NCBI RefSeq assembly: GCF_002192415.1
Contig: NZ_CP021780.1
Coordinates: 744,001-808,000 of the forward strand
Source of the DNA: Paenibacillus donghaensis
GTDB lineage: Bacteria > Bacillota > Bacilli > Paenibacillales > Paenibacillaceae
Length of the DNA: 64,000 nt
Direction: 5' to 3'
Positions 50,953 through 59,977 of the stretch are shown here, piece by piece. Within the stretch, counting starts at the first letter, position 1. Each line of letters starts with the position of its first letter. Below the pieces are notes generated by a model. It worked only from the letters and a program-made list of their open reading frames with translations. It searched no databases and was not told the DNA's origin. The translations under genes and the position numbers were made by a program.

Positions 50953-51912
50953 TTATTCCCTCTCCGCTACCGGAGCCTCAGTCACAGCCTCATCAGCCAG
51001 CTCATGCACATTGTAGAGCACGCGGGCCATCAGGTCCTGGCCGTAGTTGCCGAAGTGCTTGCCATAGATGGTCAGGCCGCGTTTGTTCAGCGGTTTGTCC
51101 GTGACAGCGATGCGGAAGGTCAGCTCGCTCTTATAATTCAGCTGGATATCATCCAGAGTTACCTGGGAGATACGGCAGCCGTCAATGAAGCTGCCTTCAT
51201 TGTTGATGCGGATCAGCTTCAGCATGCCGTATTGATTCAGATGGGGCGGCCACCAGTCCGGATTGAAGGTGCCACGCGAAGCTCCGAAGTCGCCAGGACT
51301 GGTCCAGAAGCCGATCTCGATCCCATTGACATAGAAGTAGAGGTCAGAAGGGTAATTATCGTTGTAGCCGGGTGCCTCCGAACCGATCTCCATGGAGAAT
51401 TGAATCTCACGAAAGGTCTGGTTGGCTTTGAGGTAGTTCGGAATTCGGTACTCCAGGAACCCTTCCGCCATCCAGATAATCTCCGAATCAATCCGCTGCG
51501 GGTCTGCGAAATAACGCGGCTCGTCGAAATCACCGATAATGCTGTCCTTGGTAGCCAGCCCGCAGGTAGGAACCGCCTGATAATTGCTGTAATGCCCGAC
51601 CTGGATCTCCACCTCATACAGGTTGTCCACATCCTTGCTGCGCAAATCCACCATCAGTTTGTCTTTATTTAAATAACAGAGCTTCTGGATGCCGTGTTTG
51701 CCTACGGAAGTATTAATCTCAATGAGACCGCTTTCTTCAAGCTTCTTGATATGCATAGTGATGGCACCGTTGCTGAGATTCAGCTTCTTGGCGATTTCAT
51801 TAAGATTCAAGGCCTGATTCGTGGCCAGCATCTCCAGAATCTGAATCCGGATCTCGGAGCTCAGCGCTTTGAAGATATCAATTCCACTCATTAGATCTTT
51901 AATGTATATCAT
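50953..51912 (-). CDS. ArsR-type winged-helix regulator with large C-terminal domain
   Basis: A 319-residue protein. The N-terminal ArsR-like domain (about residues 10-85) contains IFKALSSEIRIQILEML and LNEIAKKLNLSNGAITMHIKKL. No metal-binding cysteine motif is present. The remaining ~230 residues form a beta-rich domain (SDLYFYVNGIEIGFWTSPGD, WPPHLNQYGMLKLI) that looks like a ligand-binding jelly-roll. It is divergent from the arabinan operon and is its likely regulator, sensing an arabinose-containing sugar by inference. Confidence 0.75.
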   Translation of the reverse strand: MIYIKDLMSGIDIFKALSSEIRIQILEMLATNQALNLNEIAKKLNLSNGAITMHIKKLEESGLIEINTSVGKHGIQKLCYLNKDKLMVDLRSKDVDNLYEVEIQVGHYSNYQAVPTCGLATKDSIIGDFDEPRYFADPQRIDSEIIWMAEGFLEYRIPNYLKANQTFREIQFSMEIGSEAPGYNDNYPSDLYFYVNGIEIGFWTSPGDFGASRGTFNPDWWPPHLNQYGMLKLIRINNEGSFIDGCRISQVTLDDIQLNYKSELTFRIAVTDKPLNKRGLTIYGKHFGNYGQDLMARVLYNVHELADEAVTEAPVAERE

Positions 51913-52212
51913 GTGACCTTACCTTCTTCCATGACATTGTGAATTTATTAACTATTTTATAAAATTATAAACTAATCAACACTGAAAATAAAGCTTTCTT
52001 ACTTCATTTGTAATTAAATGCACGAAATTAGCTAAAATATAAAAATGGGTTGATATAACTTTAGTTTTACCTAAACATAAAAGTCAATTATTTTCTGAAA
52101 AATGCACAATATTTCTGTTTTAAAGACGTATTATCCTTTCATTTCATGTAAGTGTAAATTGGTTTAGATAAATATGTTTACAAAAGAAGCGTATATGTGT
52201 TATTTTATACCT

Positions 52213-52226
52213 GTAAGCGAATACAT
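52213..52226 (+). promoter_or_regulatory. Candidate cre site
   Basis: TGTAAGCGAATACA matches the CcpA consensus core (TG-AA-CG----CA). It lies 200 bp upstream of the solute-binding protein gene. Confidence 0.5.
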
Positions 52227-52282
52227 TCAATGCTTATTTAAATGTTTCATACTATTTTAAACAGAAGGTGGTTCATACAGGA

Positions 52283-52328
52283 TGTAACCGGTCCGCTAAG
52301 CCTTGAAGGTGAATTGTATCCGGTTACA
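52283..52328 (+). promoter_or_regulatory. Inverted repeat, possible operator or leader hairpin
   Basis: TGTAACCGG (52283-52291) and CCGGTTACA (52320-52328) are perfect inverses separated by 28 bp. It could be a split operator of the divergent ArsR-like regulator or a stem in the 5' leader. Confidence 0.5.
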
Positions 52329-52411
52329 AACAGGGAGGGTGAAATGAATCAGGCTTTTTGAACCAACGTCTGGTGCAGTACAATAATTCATTTATATTGG
52401 AGGAGAAAGTA

Positions 52412-53653
52412 ATGAGAAAAAAGTGGGGTTTTTCATCATTAATTATGGTTCTTGTACTAATGAGCGTATTGGCTGGTTGCAGCAGTGAGGACAAGAACAG
52501 CATCACCTTCTGGACGCCTCTTACCGGAGATGACGGGGCTTATATGGATCAGCTGGTCAAGGATTATAACGCTACAGATCCTGCTGTGAAAGTGAAGCAC
52601 GTAATCACCTCTGATATGTACACCAAAGTCTCCACCGTATTGAACTCCGGCAAAGGAGTGCCGGACTTGACGATCATCCATGCGGACCGTGTTCCCGGAT
52701 ATGTGAAACAGGGAGTGCTGGAGCCGATGACTGCAGTCACCAGCGCGCAGCCCGAGATCAAGCAGGATAACTACCTGCCGCAGGCTTGGTCAACCGGAAC
52801 CGTAGACGGAACCCAATACACGGTGCCGCTGGACATCCACAGCTCCGCGATGTACTACAACAAGGATCTGCTGAAGAAGTATAATGCCGAATCCTTCCTA
52901 GATGATAATGTGGTGACTATTGATGAGATGCTGTCCCTGCAAGGGAAGCTGGATGAAGGCGATTATGTTGTAAATGATGCGCTGCTGGGCTGGGTCATTC
53001 TGGCTCAAATCCAGAACTTGGGCGGAGATATTCAACAGGACGGCAAGCCTGCGGTGAATACGCCGGTCATGAAGCAAGCGTTCGAGAATGTCAAGAAAGT
53101 TGCCGATGCCGGTATGATGACTCCCTTTGGGGAAGATGGCTACCTGATGTTCCAGTCAGGCAATGTCTTGTTCTCCACGGATGGAACCTGGAGCTCCAAT
53201 GCCCACGCGGGTGTGGAAGGATTGAATTTTGGAGTGACCAATGTTTACTCCAGTACCCCTGATAAATTTACCAACCGTTCGTCTTCCCATTTGTTCTCCA
53301 TGCTGAAGAATTCGGAAAGAACGGAAGAGAAGGTAGCGGGAATCGGCAGCTTCCTGGAATTTATTCGTCAGAACTCACTGGAATGGGCTAAGGCCGGCCA
53401 GATTGTTGCCAGTAAACAAGTTAATGAAAGTCCGGAATACAAGGAATATATGCAATCCTTCTTCACCTCCGATGAGAAAGAAATTGAATCCCTATACATT
53501 TATACTTACGAATATTATCCATACATTGCGGAAGCCGTCGATACCTACTGCGCAGATATTGTCCGCGGGAAAGTAGACATAGATGAAACCTTGCAGACGA
53601 TGCAGAAGTTTGTGGAAGATAAAATCGCTGAAGGCAGTAGTGCCGCTAAATAA
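52412..53653 (+). CDS. Sugar ABC transporter solute-binding lipoprotein
   Basis: A 413-residue family 1 binding protein. The signal peptide ends in the lipobox LAGC. NSITFWTPLTGDDGAYMDQL and VPDLTIIHADRVPGYV are typical sugar-binding protein segments. GGAGGAG precedes ATG 52412. Paired with two permeases and two arabinosidases; the likely ligands are arabino-oligosaccharides. The ATPase is missing from the cluster, so a shared MsmX-type ATPase is expected. Confidence 0.9.
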   Translation: MRKKWGFSSLIMVLVLMSVLAGCSSEDKNSITFWTPLTGDDGAYMDQLVKDYNATDPAVKVKHVITSDMYTKVSTVLNSGKGVPDLTIIHADRVPGYVKQGVLEPMTAVTSAQPEIKQDNYLPQAWSTGTVDGTQYTVPLDIHSSAMYYNKDLLKKYNAESFLDDNVVTIDEMLSLQGKLDEGDYVVNDALLGWVILAQIQNLGGDIQQDGKPAVNTPVMKQAFENVKKVADAGMMTPFGEDGYLMFQSGNVLFSTDGTWSSNAHAGVEGLNFGVTNVYSSTPDKFTNRSSSHLFSMLKNSERTEEKVAGIGSFLEFIRQNSLEWAKAGQIVASKQVNESPEYKEYMQSFFTSDEKEIESLYIYTYEYYPYIAEAVDTYCADIVRGKVDIDETLQTMQKFVEDKIAEGSSAAK

Positions 53654-53671
53654 ACGCAAACAGAATAGATT

Positions 53672-53710
53672 GTGTGAGGGCAATGGGCTGTAGGCCCATT
53701 GCCCTCACAC
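53672..53710 (+). promoter_or_regulatory. Intercistronic hairpin
   Basis: GTGTGAGGGCAATGGGC and GCCCATTGCCCTCACAC form a perfect 17-bp stem with a 5-nt loop, followed only by AAAAGG. It sits between the binding-protein and permease genes. Such structures protect the upstream mRNA and allow more binding protein than permease to be made. Confidence 0.8.
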
Positions 53711-53730
53711 AAAAGGAGAAATGATTGCCT

Positions 53731-54609
53731 ATGAAAAAGAAGCTGAATCTGGCACCTGTTTTCTTTGTGGGTCCGCATGTGATCTTGTTTGCCGTATTCG
53801 TGCTGTTGCCGACGATTTATGGAATTTACGCTTCATTTACAAAATGGAATCTGATGAATGATCCGGTATGGGTAGGTTTAGACAACTACAAGACGATTCT
53901 ATTTGACAGCGGCTCCACCTTTCACACCCAATTTCAGAATGGCCTCAAGAATACGTTAATCTTTGTCGTGCTGAGCGTTCCGCTATTAATCATCATTCCG
54001 CTGATGATAGCTGTAGCCCTGGAGCATAAGAAAGTGAAGATGAAAAATCTGATTCAATCCATATTGTACATCCCGGGCCTGATCTCCATCTCTGCGGCAG
54101 CTCTCATATGGTTATTGATCTTCAATAAGCAGCTTGGAATTACCGGCAATATCTTCGGCTCCCAGATCGCCTGGCCGACGCATCAGCCTTATGCCTGGCT
54201 GATCATTATCGTCATCACCATTTGGGGCGGAGTGGGCGGCAACATGATTATCTATCGCGCTTCGATCAGCGGTGTAGCTCCCGATCTGTATGAATCGGCC
54301 GAGCTGGACGGTGCGGGTGCCATCCGCCGATTCACCAGCATTACCTTGCCTTCCATCCGTTTCCCGCTGATTTACACCTTCGTCATGACTACGGCCGGAG
54401 CCTTTAATGTCTTTGGTCAGCCACTCATGATGACCGATGGCGGGCCGCAACAGAGCACACATGTACTGATGATGTACATTCGGCAGCTGGCGTTCGGCAA
54501 CGGGGAATCCATCGCCGGAATGGCATCAGCGATGGCGGTGTTGCTGGGACTGATCATTCTGGTCATTTCGGCGCTGCAATATTATGTGATGAACCGGAAC
54601 GCAGCTTAA
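53731..54609 (+). CDS. Sugar ABC transporter permease (MalF type)
   Basis: A 292-residue inner-membrane permease with six helices. The coupling EAA-like loop is ESAELDGAGAIRRFTSITLPSI. ATG 53731 lies 12 nt after AAGGAG; TTG 53725 (6 nt) is an alternative adding two residues. First permease of the arabinan transporter. Confidence 0.9.
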   Translation: MKKKLNLAPVFFVGPHVILFAVFVLLPTIYGIYASFTKWNLMNDPVWVGLDNYKTILFDSGSTFHTQFQNGLKNTLIFVVLSVPLLIIIPLMIAVALEHKKVKMKNLIQSILYIPGLISISAAALIWLLIFNKQLGITGNIFGSQIAWPTHQPYAWLIIIVITIWGGVGGNMIIYRASISGVAPDLYESAELDGAGAIRRFTSITLPSIRFPLIYTFVMTTAGAFNVFGQPLMMTDGGPQQSTHVLMMYIRQLAFGNGESIAGMASAMAVLLGLIILVISALQYYVMNRNAA

Positions 54610-54663
54610 GTTCGCGATTTCATCCTTGCTAACCATGGAACAGGAAAAGGCAGGTGCAAACAA

Positions 54664-55575
54664 ATGTCAAAGCAGGCAATCAATCATATGGACAACCGTC
54701 CGGCTCTAAACGGACAAGGAGCATCGAAAAAAGGATTAGGAATCAGCATCTCCAAATACATCTCTTACTTTTTTCTGATTAGCTTATGTTTAATCTGGGT
54801 CATTCCTGTCATCTTCGGGGTATCCACGTCGTTCCGTTCGCAAACGGAAGTAGTCTCCTCAGGGTTCCGGCTTTTCCCTGAACAGTGGATCCTTGAGAAC
54901 TATGTCAAGATTCTGGATAATACCTCAACAGCGCCTATTTTGCGGTGGCTGATGAACTCTCTGTTTATCGCGACCCTGCATACGTTTCTGGTGGTTGTAA
55001 TCATCTCGATTACCGGCTACGGCTATTCGCGGATGAAGTTTAAGGGAAGAGACACCTTGTTTTTTACCTTGCTGGGTATTTCCTTTTTCCCCGGTGTGGT
55101 GAATCTGATTCCTTCCTACAAAATCATTGATGCGCTCGGCTGGGTGAACACCTCCTGGGCGATGATTATCCCCGGTCTGGCCGGAATGGGCAATATCTTC
55201 CTGGTCCGTCAGTTCATGAACGGGATTCCACGTGAGCTGGACGAATCGGCAACGGTTGACGGTGCAAGTGATTTCAGAATTTATGCTTCAGTCATTCTGC
55301 CGTTGATGAAACCCATACTAATTGTGTGCGGGCTGTTCTCATTCACAGGCTCGTGGAACGATTTCCTGTGGCCGGTCATCGTGTTCACCGATGTAGACAA
55401 AATGCCGGTAACGGCAGGTCTGCTGCTGCTGCAGGATATTTACGGCAACTACCGGATGATTGGACAGCTGATGGGCTCTGCGATTCTGGCGATTATTCCA
55501 ACCATGCTGCTTTTCCTGTTTGCGCAGAAATATTTTGTGCAATCCATTAACTTGAATTCGGGTATCAAAGGCTAG
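54664..55575 (+). CDS. Sugar ABC transporter permease (MalG/AraQ type)
   Basis: A 303-residue permease with six helices. EAA loop ELDESATVDGASDFRIYASVIL; C-terminus typical of AraQ/MalG (AQKYFVQSINLNSGIKG). Forms the channel with the preceding permease. Confidence 0.9.
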   Translation: MSKQAINHMDNRPALNGQGASKKGLGISISKYISYFFLISLCLIWVIPVIFGVSTSFRSQTEVVSSGFRLFPEQWILENYVKILDNTSTAPILRWLMNSLFIATLHTFLVVVIISITGYGYSRMKFKGRDTLFFTLLGISFFPGVVNLIPSYKIIDALGWVNTSWAMIIPGLAGMGNIFLVRQFMNGIPRELDESATVDGASDFRIYASVILPLMKPILIVCGLFSFTGSWNDFLWPVIVFTDVDKMPVTAGLLLLQDIYGNYRMIGQLMGSAILAIIPTMLLFLFAQKYFVQSINLNSGIKG

Positions 55576-55604
55576 ACTAAATAGAGATTGAGGGAGAGAA
55601 ACCT

Positions 55605-57083
55605 ATGAGCGTATCTATCGTCATTCATGCGGATCTGCCGCAAGCAACAATCAACAAAAATATCTATGGCCATTTCGCCGAACATCTCGGCAGATGTATC
55701 TATGAAGGCATCTGGGTAGGCGTGGATTCGCCGATTCCCAATACGGAAGGTTTCCGCAATGATGTGCTGGCGGCGCTGAAGCAAGTGAACATTCCGGTGC
55801 TGCGCTGGCCGGGCGGCTGTTTCGCCGATGAATATCACTGGAAAGATGGCATTGGACCGAAGGAAACCCGCAAGCGGATGGTAAATACACACTGGGGCGG
55901 TTTGGTTGAGAACAATCACTTTGGCACCCATGAATTCTTCCGGTTCTGCGAGCTGCTGGATTGCGAGCCTTATATCTGCGGCAATGTCGGCAGCGGCACG
56001 GTTCAGGAAATGTCGGAGTGGGTGGAGTACATGACCTTCGAGGGTGAGTCCCCGATGGCCGACTGGCGGCGGGCAAACGGCAGAGAAGAGCCGTGGAAGC
56101 TGAAGTATTTTGGTGTAGGGAATGAGAACTGGGGCTGCGGCGGCAACATGCGTCCCGAATATTACGCCGATCTCTATCGGCAGTATCAGACCTATGTCCG
56201 GAATTACGGGGATAACCAATTGTTCAAAATTGCCGGCGGCGCCAATGTCGACGACTATAACTGGACGGAGGTACTGATGCGGGAAGCGGGCCGTTTCATG
56301 GATGGACTGAGCCTGCATTCGTACACCATTCCCGGCAGCTGGGAAGAGAAACGTCCGGCGCTTGGTTTCGATGAAGCCGAATGGGTGGAGACGATGAAGA
56401 AGTCGCTGCATATGGATGAGCTGATTACCCGCCATTCCGCCATCATGGATCAATATGATCCACAGAAGCGGATAGGGATGATTATAGATGAATGGGGAAC
56501 CTGGTTCCAGAGTGAGCCTGGAACGAATCCGGGGTTTCTCTATCAACAGAACACATTAAGGGATGCTTTGGTAGCAGGTATACATCTGAATATTTTTCAG
56601 AAGCACAGTGACCGGGTACAGATGGCAAATCTGGCTCAGGTAGTGAATGTGCTGCAGGCGATGATCCTGACCGAAGGCGATCAATTGCTGCTCACCCCTA
56701 CGTATCATGTCTTCGACATGTACAAGGTTCATCAGGGAAATGAGTCGCTGGCGGTGAATTTCGCAAGTCCGGATTATTCCTTCGAAGGGGTGACCATTCC
56801 GCAGTTAAGCGTCTCTGCATCCCGGGATCAAGGCGGCAACGTATACGTGTCGATCTGCAACCTGAGCCATTTGGAGCCGGTAAGCGTAAATTTCCGGATC
56901 GGAGGCGCCTCGCTGAAAGAGGTATCCGGACAAATACTGACTCATGGGGAGCTTAATGCCCATAATACATTCGAAGAACCAGAGAAAGTAACCATTGCCG
57001 CCTATAATGGTGCTGCCCTGAATAACGGACAGCTGGAGTGCGAGCTGCCGCCCGCTTCCGTGGTTGTACTTACGTTGAAGTAG
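55605..57083 (+). CDS. abfA: Alpha-L-arabinofuranosidase, GH51
   Basis: A 492-residue cytoplasmic GH51 enzyme. [19 protein letters not shown] is the family signature. The acid/base Glu is in [11 protein letters not shown] and the nucleophile Glu in [10 protein letters not shown]. It removes arabinose from imported arabino-oligosaccharides. No signal peptide, in keeping with uptake before hydrolysis. AGGGAGAG precedes the ATG. Confidence 0.93.
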   Translation: MSVSIVIHADLPQATINKNIYGHFAEHLGRCIYEGIWVGVDSPIPNTEGFRNDVLAALKQVNIPVLRWPGGCFADEYHWKDGIGPKETRKRMVNTHWGGLVENNHFGTHEFFRFCELLDCEPYICGNVGSGTVQEMSEWVEYMTFEGESPMADWRRANGREEPWKLKYFGVGNENWGCGGNMRPEYYADLYRQYQTYVRNYGDNQLFKIAGGANVDDYNWTEVLMREAGRFMDGLSLHSYTIPGSWEEKRPALGFDEAEWVETMKKSLHMDELITRHSAIMDQYDPQKRIGMIIDEWGTWFQSEPGTNPGFLYQQNTLRDALVAGIHLNIFQKHSDRVQMANLAQVVNVLQAMILTEGDQLLLTPTYHVFDMYKVHQGNESLAVNFASPDYSFEGVTIPQLSVSASRDQGGNVYVSICNLSHLEPVSVNFRIGGASLKEVSGQILTHGELNAHNTFEEPEKVTIAAYNGAALNNGQLECELPPASVVVLTLK

Positions 57084-57155
57084 GAAGGCTGCCCTCAACA
57101 AGGAACGAAATCAACATCAATCTATGACTGCTAACAGATCAAAGGAGAAACCATT

Positions 57156-58118
57156 ATGAACACAAACAGAGACTATGCCAATCCGCTGGTGGAGCAGCGG
57201 GCCGATCCCTGGATCTATAAGCATACAGACGGATATTATTATTTCACGGCTTCCGTGCCGGAATATGACCGGATTGAGGTACGCAGAGCCTCGACGCTTG
57301 AAGGGCTGCGGGAAGCTATGCCGGTTGTAGCTTGGCGCAAATATGAGTCCGGTCCGCTCAGTGCCAACATCTGGGCACCGGAAATTCACTATATTGATAG
57401 CAAATGGTACATTTATTTCGCGGCTGCCCGGACAACTGAAACGAATGAAGGGTTGTTCGACCACCGGATGTTTGCACTGGAGAATGAGTCGGCGAATCCG
57501 CTGGAGGGTACGTGGACAGAGAAAGGCCAGGTGAAGACGGCCTGGGAATCCTTTGCCCTTGATGCGACTGCATTCCAGCACAGAGGCAAGCTGTATTATG
57601 TCTGGGCCCAGAAGGACCCGGTCATTCCGGGCAATTCCAATCTGTACATTTCAGAGATGAGCAATCCCTGGACATTAACCGGTGTACAGACGATGATTGC
57701 CAAGCCGGAATATGACTGGGAGACACACGGCTTCAGTGTGAATGAGGGCGCTGCGGTACTGAACCGCAATGGCAGAATCTTCATGAGTTTCTCGGGCAGT
57801 GCAACAGATCATAATTACTGTATGGGGCTGCTGTCCGCCGATGAGAACAGTGATCTGCTGGATGCGGCCTCCTGGACGAAATTCCCGCAGCCGGTCTTCC
57901 AGACCAGCGAAGAGAACGGGCAATATGGTCCCGGGCACAACAGCTTCACCGTCAATGAAGAAGGAGACGATGTGCTGATCTATCATGCCCGCAACTACAA
58001 GGAGATTACAGGTGATCCGCTGTATGATCCGAACCGCCACACCCGCGCTCAGGTCTTCCGCTGGAAGGAAGACGGCACGCCGGAGTTTGGTGTTCCGGTG
58101 AAGGATGGCAGATCCTAA
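57156..58118 (+). CDS. GH43 arabinosidase/xylosidase
   Basis: A 320-residue single-domain five-bladed propeller. The catalytic base Asp is in NPLVEQRADPWIYK; the general acid Glu lies in VNEGAAVLNRNG; FALDATAFQHRGKLYYVWAQ holds the pKa-modulating Asp. Cytoplasmic (no signal peptide), last in the arabinan operon. Probably an arabinofuranosidase acting with GH51; xylosidase activity cannot be excluded. Confidence 0.87.
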   Translation: MNTNRDYANPLVEQRADPWIYKHTDGYYYFTASVPEYDRIEVRRASTLEGLREAMPVVAWRKYESGPLSANIWAPEIHYIDSKWYIYFAAARTTETNEGLFDHRMFALENESANPLEGTWTEKGQVKTAWESFALDATAFQHRGKLYYVWAQKDPVIPGNSNLYISEMSNPWTLTGVQTMIAKPEYDWETHGFSVNEGAAVLNRNGRIFMSFSGSATDHNYCMGLLSADENSDLLDAASWTKFPQPVFQTSEENGQYGPGHNSFTVNEEGDDVLIYHARNYKEITGDPLYDPNRHTRAQVFRWKEDGTPEFGVPVKDGRS

Positions 58119-58134
58119 GCAGGAAATAACAAGA

Positions 58135-58170
58135 AACGAGCAGGCCCCGGAAATCGGTGGCCTGCTCGTT
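58135..58170 (+). terminator. Terminator of the arabinan operon
   Basis: AACGAGCAGGCC and GGCCTGCTCGTT form a perfect 12-bp stem with a 12-nt loop, 17 bp after the GH43 stop. Confidence 0.8.
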
Positions 58171-58205
58171 TGGGTTAGTAAGGATATAATTAAGTTAATT
58201 TAGAT

Positions 58206-58733
58206 TTAAGGAGTATACTGCTGAACGAATGATGTAATCTGGCCATCCTGTACTGTAATATGGTATGGCGATTGGCTTAGATCAAACACCTCATTCTGGC
58301 TGAACAGCTTAACGAACTGCTCCAGGGTAACCTGCTCATTCCAGTTGATATCGAGATCTTCGATATTGCCGGTGTGGTCATAGATTTGGAGAGTTACTGT
58401 GGCGGTGGCCGCTACCGGATAGTCCGTCAGACTGTCGCTGTCATTCACGATATAATAATCATCCGGTGGACCGCCGATCTCAGCGGCAGCTTCAGGCTCT
58501 CTTTGTGCAAAAACTTCAGTGGCTTCAGCGCCCTGATACCATTCTATTTCATCGGCCGAGAGGGCAGTGCTGCCGTCACCGGATGTTAACGATTGGATAT
58601 ACACCGTAAGCTGCTGAGCGGATACGCCGCTCTGCGCGTTAGCCTTCGTCCCGACTGTGCTGGCCGTAGTAATAAGGGAAAGGAATAACAGGACAACAAC
58701 AGGCAATACGTAAGCTGATCTTTTCTTGGACAT
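58206..58733 (-). CDS. Hypothetical secreted protein
   Basis: A 175-residue protein. A signal peptide (KKRSAYVLPVVVLLFLSLITTA) with likely cleavage near ANA, then a domain of about 140 residues with no recognised family (WYQGAEATEVFAQREPEAAA, LDINWNEQVTLEQFVKLF). AAGGGGGAG precedes the ATG on the minus strand. Single gene convergent with the arabinan operon. Confidence 0.65.
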   Translation of the reverse strand: MSKKRSAYVLPVVVLLFLSLITTASTVGTKANAQSGVSAQQLTVYIQSLTSGDGSTALSADEIEWYQGAEATEVFAQREPEAAAEIGGPPDDYYIVNDSDSLTDYPVAATATVTLQIYDHTGNIEDLDINWNEQVTLEQFVKLFSQNEVFDLSQSPYHITVQDGQITSFVQQYTP

Positions 58734-58759
58734 GATTTATCTCCCCCTTGGGATGTGTG

Positions 58760-59040
58760 TAGCACAGTATAAGGTAGATTACCCTTGCTGAACTCTTTCA
58801 AACGTGCTTTCTACCTCTTTAAACGAGATATTTCTGAAAATGTTGCAATTATTTTTCGGAAAACGGCATAGGAAGATAAAACCAGAGAAATGGGGCTTTA
58901 GGGGGAGAACCAAACCTGCGCTATATCAGGTGAAGGAGACGAATCAGGCCATACCTGTGAAAGGCAGATCGTTATTATTCTATGTCACTGGATGAAGGTT
59001 TAGGCCAGGAAATATTGTAGTTTCAAACTTAAAAGTAGGC
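58760..59040. other. Intergenic stretch without recognised gene
   Basis: A 63-codon plus-strand frame exists (58804-58995) but has no ribosome binding site or recognisable motif. Nothing else seen. Confidence 0.35.
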
Positions 59041-59059
59041 GGATGCGCTCGTTGATCAA

Positions 59060-59149
59060 AATACATGCAAAGTGATGCCTCCGAAAGATAGGAGCATCAA
59101 AGACTAAGCCACTTGATGGCCACATTTGTCCGATCCACCGATTTAGTTG
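59060..59149. mobile_element. Left part of a type B element (B0)
   Basis: AAGACTAAGCCACTTGATGG...CCACCGATTTAGTTG matches the region next to the left end of B2 (28813). It breaks off in a hairpin motif where B1 begins. The continuation (TTTCGCACTTAAAT) lies after B1 at about 59785. Its own terminal repeat is not recognisable. Confidence 0.45.
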
Positions 59150-59157
59150 CAAATACG

Positions 59158-59781
59158 GTTACTGCTTAGGCCACGGTTATGATGAGAACATCGAAGACTC
59201 CGCTCCATGACAGTTTCCTAAATCCGAACCGTGATTTAGTTGCAAAAGTGCATCTAATTTGCGAATTTTCTCCGTTTTAGAGGAAATAAGTGCAAATATG
59301 GTTACTACTTAGGTCCCCTAGCCCTCTTCGCTCGTAACCCTCGCTTCGATTTCAGACGGTTGCGGACTCAGGAGCCTCTATTTGCTGTAAATAAGCCGTT
59401 TTGCAGGATTAACGGACCCAGGAGCCTCTATATCACAGAAAACCCTCGCTTTTGAGCCTGTTTTGACGACTTAGGGGCTATACGGTCCGTAAGACTTCAA
59501 AAGATCGCAGATAGGAGGAAATAGGGGCTATACGGTCCGCTAAAATGCAGGTTACCTAGTTCAAGGGCTTGGAGTCTCGCAGGGCCTAAGTAGTAACCAA
59601 ATACGCATCTAATTCAGCGGTTTTTTCTGTTTTAGAGCAAATAAGTGTGAAAACGCATCTAATTCTCTGAGTAACGGAACTTTAGCCGAGGATTAGCGGC
59701 AGTTTGTCCCCATAGCCACCTACGGGTTAATCCTTAGTAAGTTGAAACGTACATCAGAGGGCGTGGGTCCTAAGTAGTAAC
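59158..59781. mobile_element. Type B element B1 carrying nested A2
   Basis: Outer ends GTTACTGCTTAGG and CCTAAGTAGTAAC bound 624 bp. Removing A2 and one target copy leaves about 319 bp, the normal type B size. Hairpin motifs TTAGTTGCAAAAGTGCATCTAA, split here as TTAGTTGCAAAAG + TGCATCTAA, and others lie on either side of A2. The flanks CAAATACG / CGGTTTCG agree at only four of eight positions. Confidence 0.7.
59301..59597. mobile_element. Type A MITE-like element, copy A2 (nested)
   Basis: A 297-bp element, reverse complement of A1 with four substitutions and a one-base indel by eye (about 98% identity). Ends GTTACTACTTAGGTCCC and GGCCTAAGTAGTAAC. The flanking duplication is CAAATATG / CAAATACG (7 of 8). 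It interrupts a type B hairpin loop. Confidence 0.85.
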
Positions 59782-59901
59782 CGGTTTCGCACTTAAATGG
59801 TAGGAAGGAAAGGTATGATGCTCAGAGGTACAAGCAAATAGAGGAATCAAATCAATAGGGGGCTTAATTGGTACCACACAGCAGCTATGTCCGCAGCAAA
59901 A

Positions 59902-59958
59902 AGCGGCCCTGTGCAGGGACCCGGTTGATGCTTCAACCGGACCCTGCACAGGGCCGCT
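59902..59958 (-). terminator. Long hairpin terminator of aldo/keto reductase gene
   Basis: AGCGGCCCTGTGCAGGG and CCCTGCACAGGGCCGCT (17 bp, perfect) enclose an inner CCGGTTGA/TTCAACCGG stem. Read leftward it is followed by TTTTT. Confidence 0.8.
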
Positions 59959-59977
59959 GTCAAGTCCGTTGCCCGGC

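Larger units (their letters stand above)
51913..52411. other. AT-rich divergent control region of the arabinan operon
   Basis: About 500 bp with no gene. Composition is strikingly AT-rich from 51940 to 52260. It contains a candidate cre site (52213), an inverted repeat (52283-52328) and the ribosome binding site GGAGGAG of the binding-protein gene. Confidence 0.6.
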
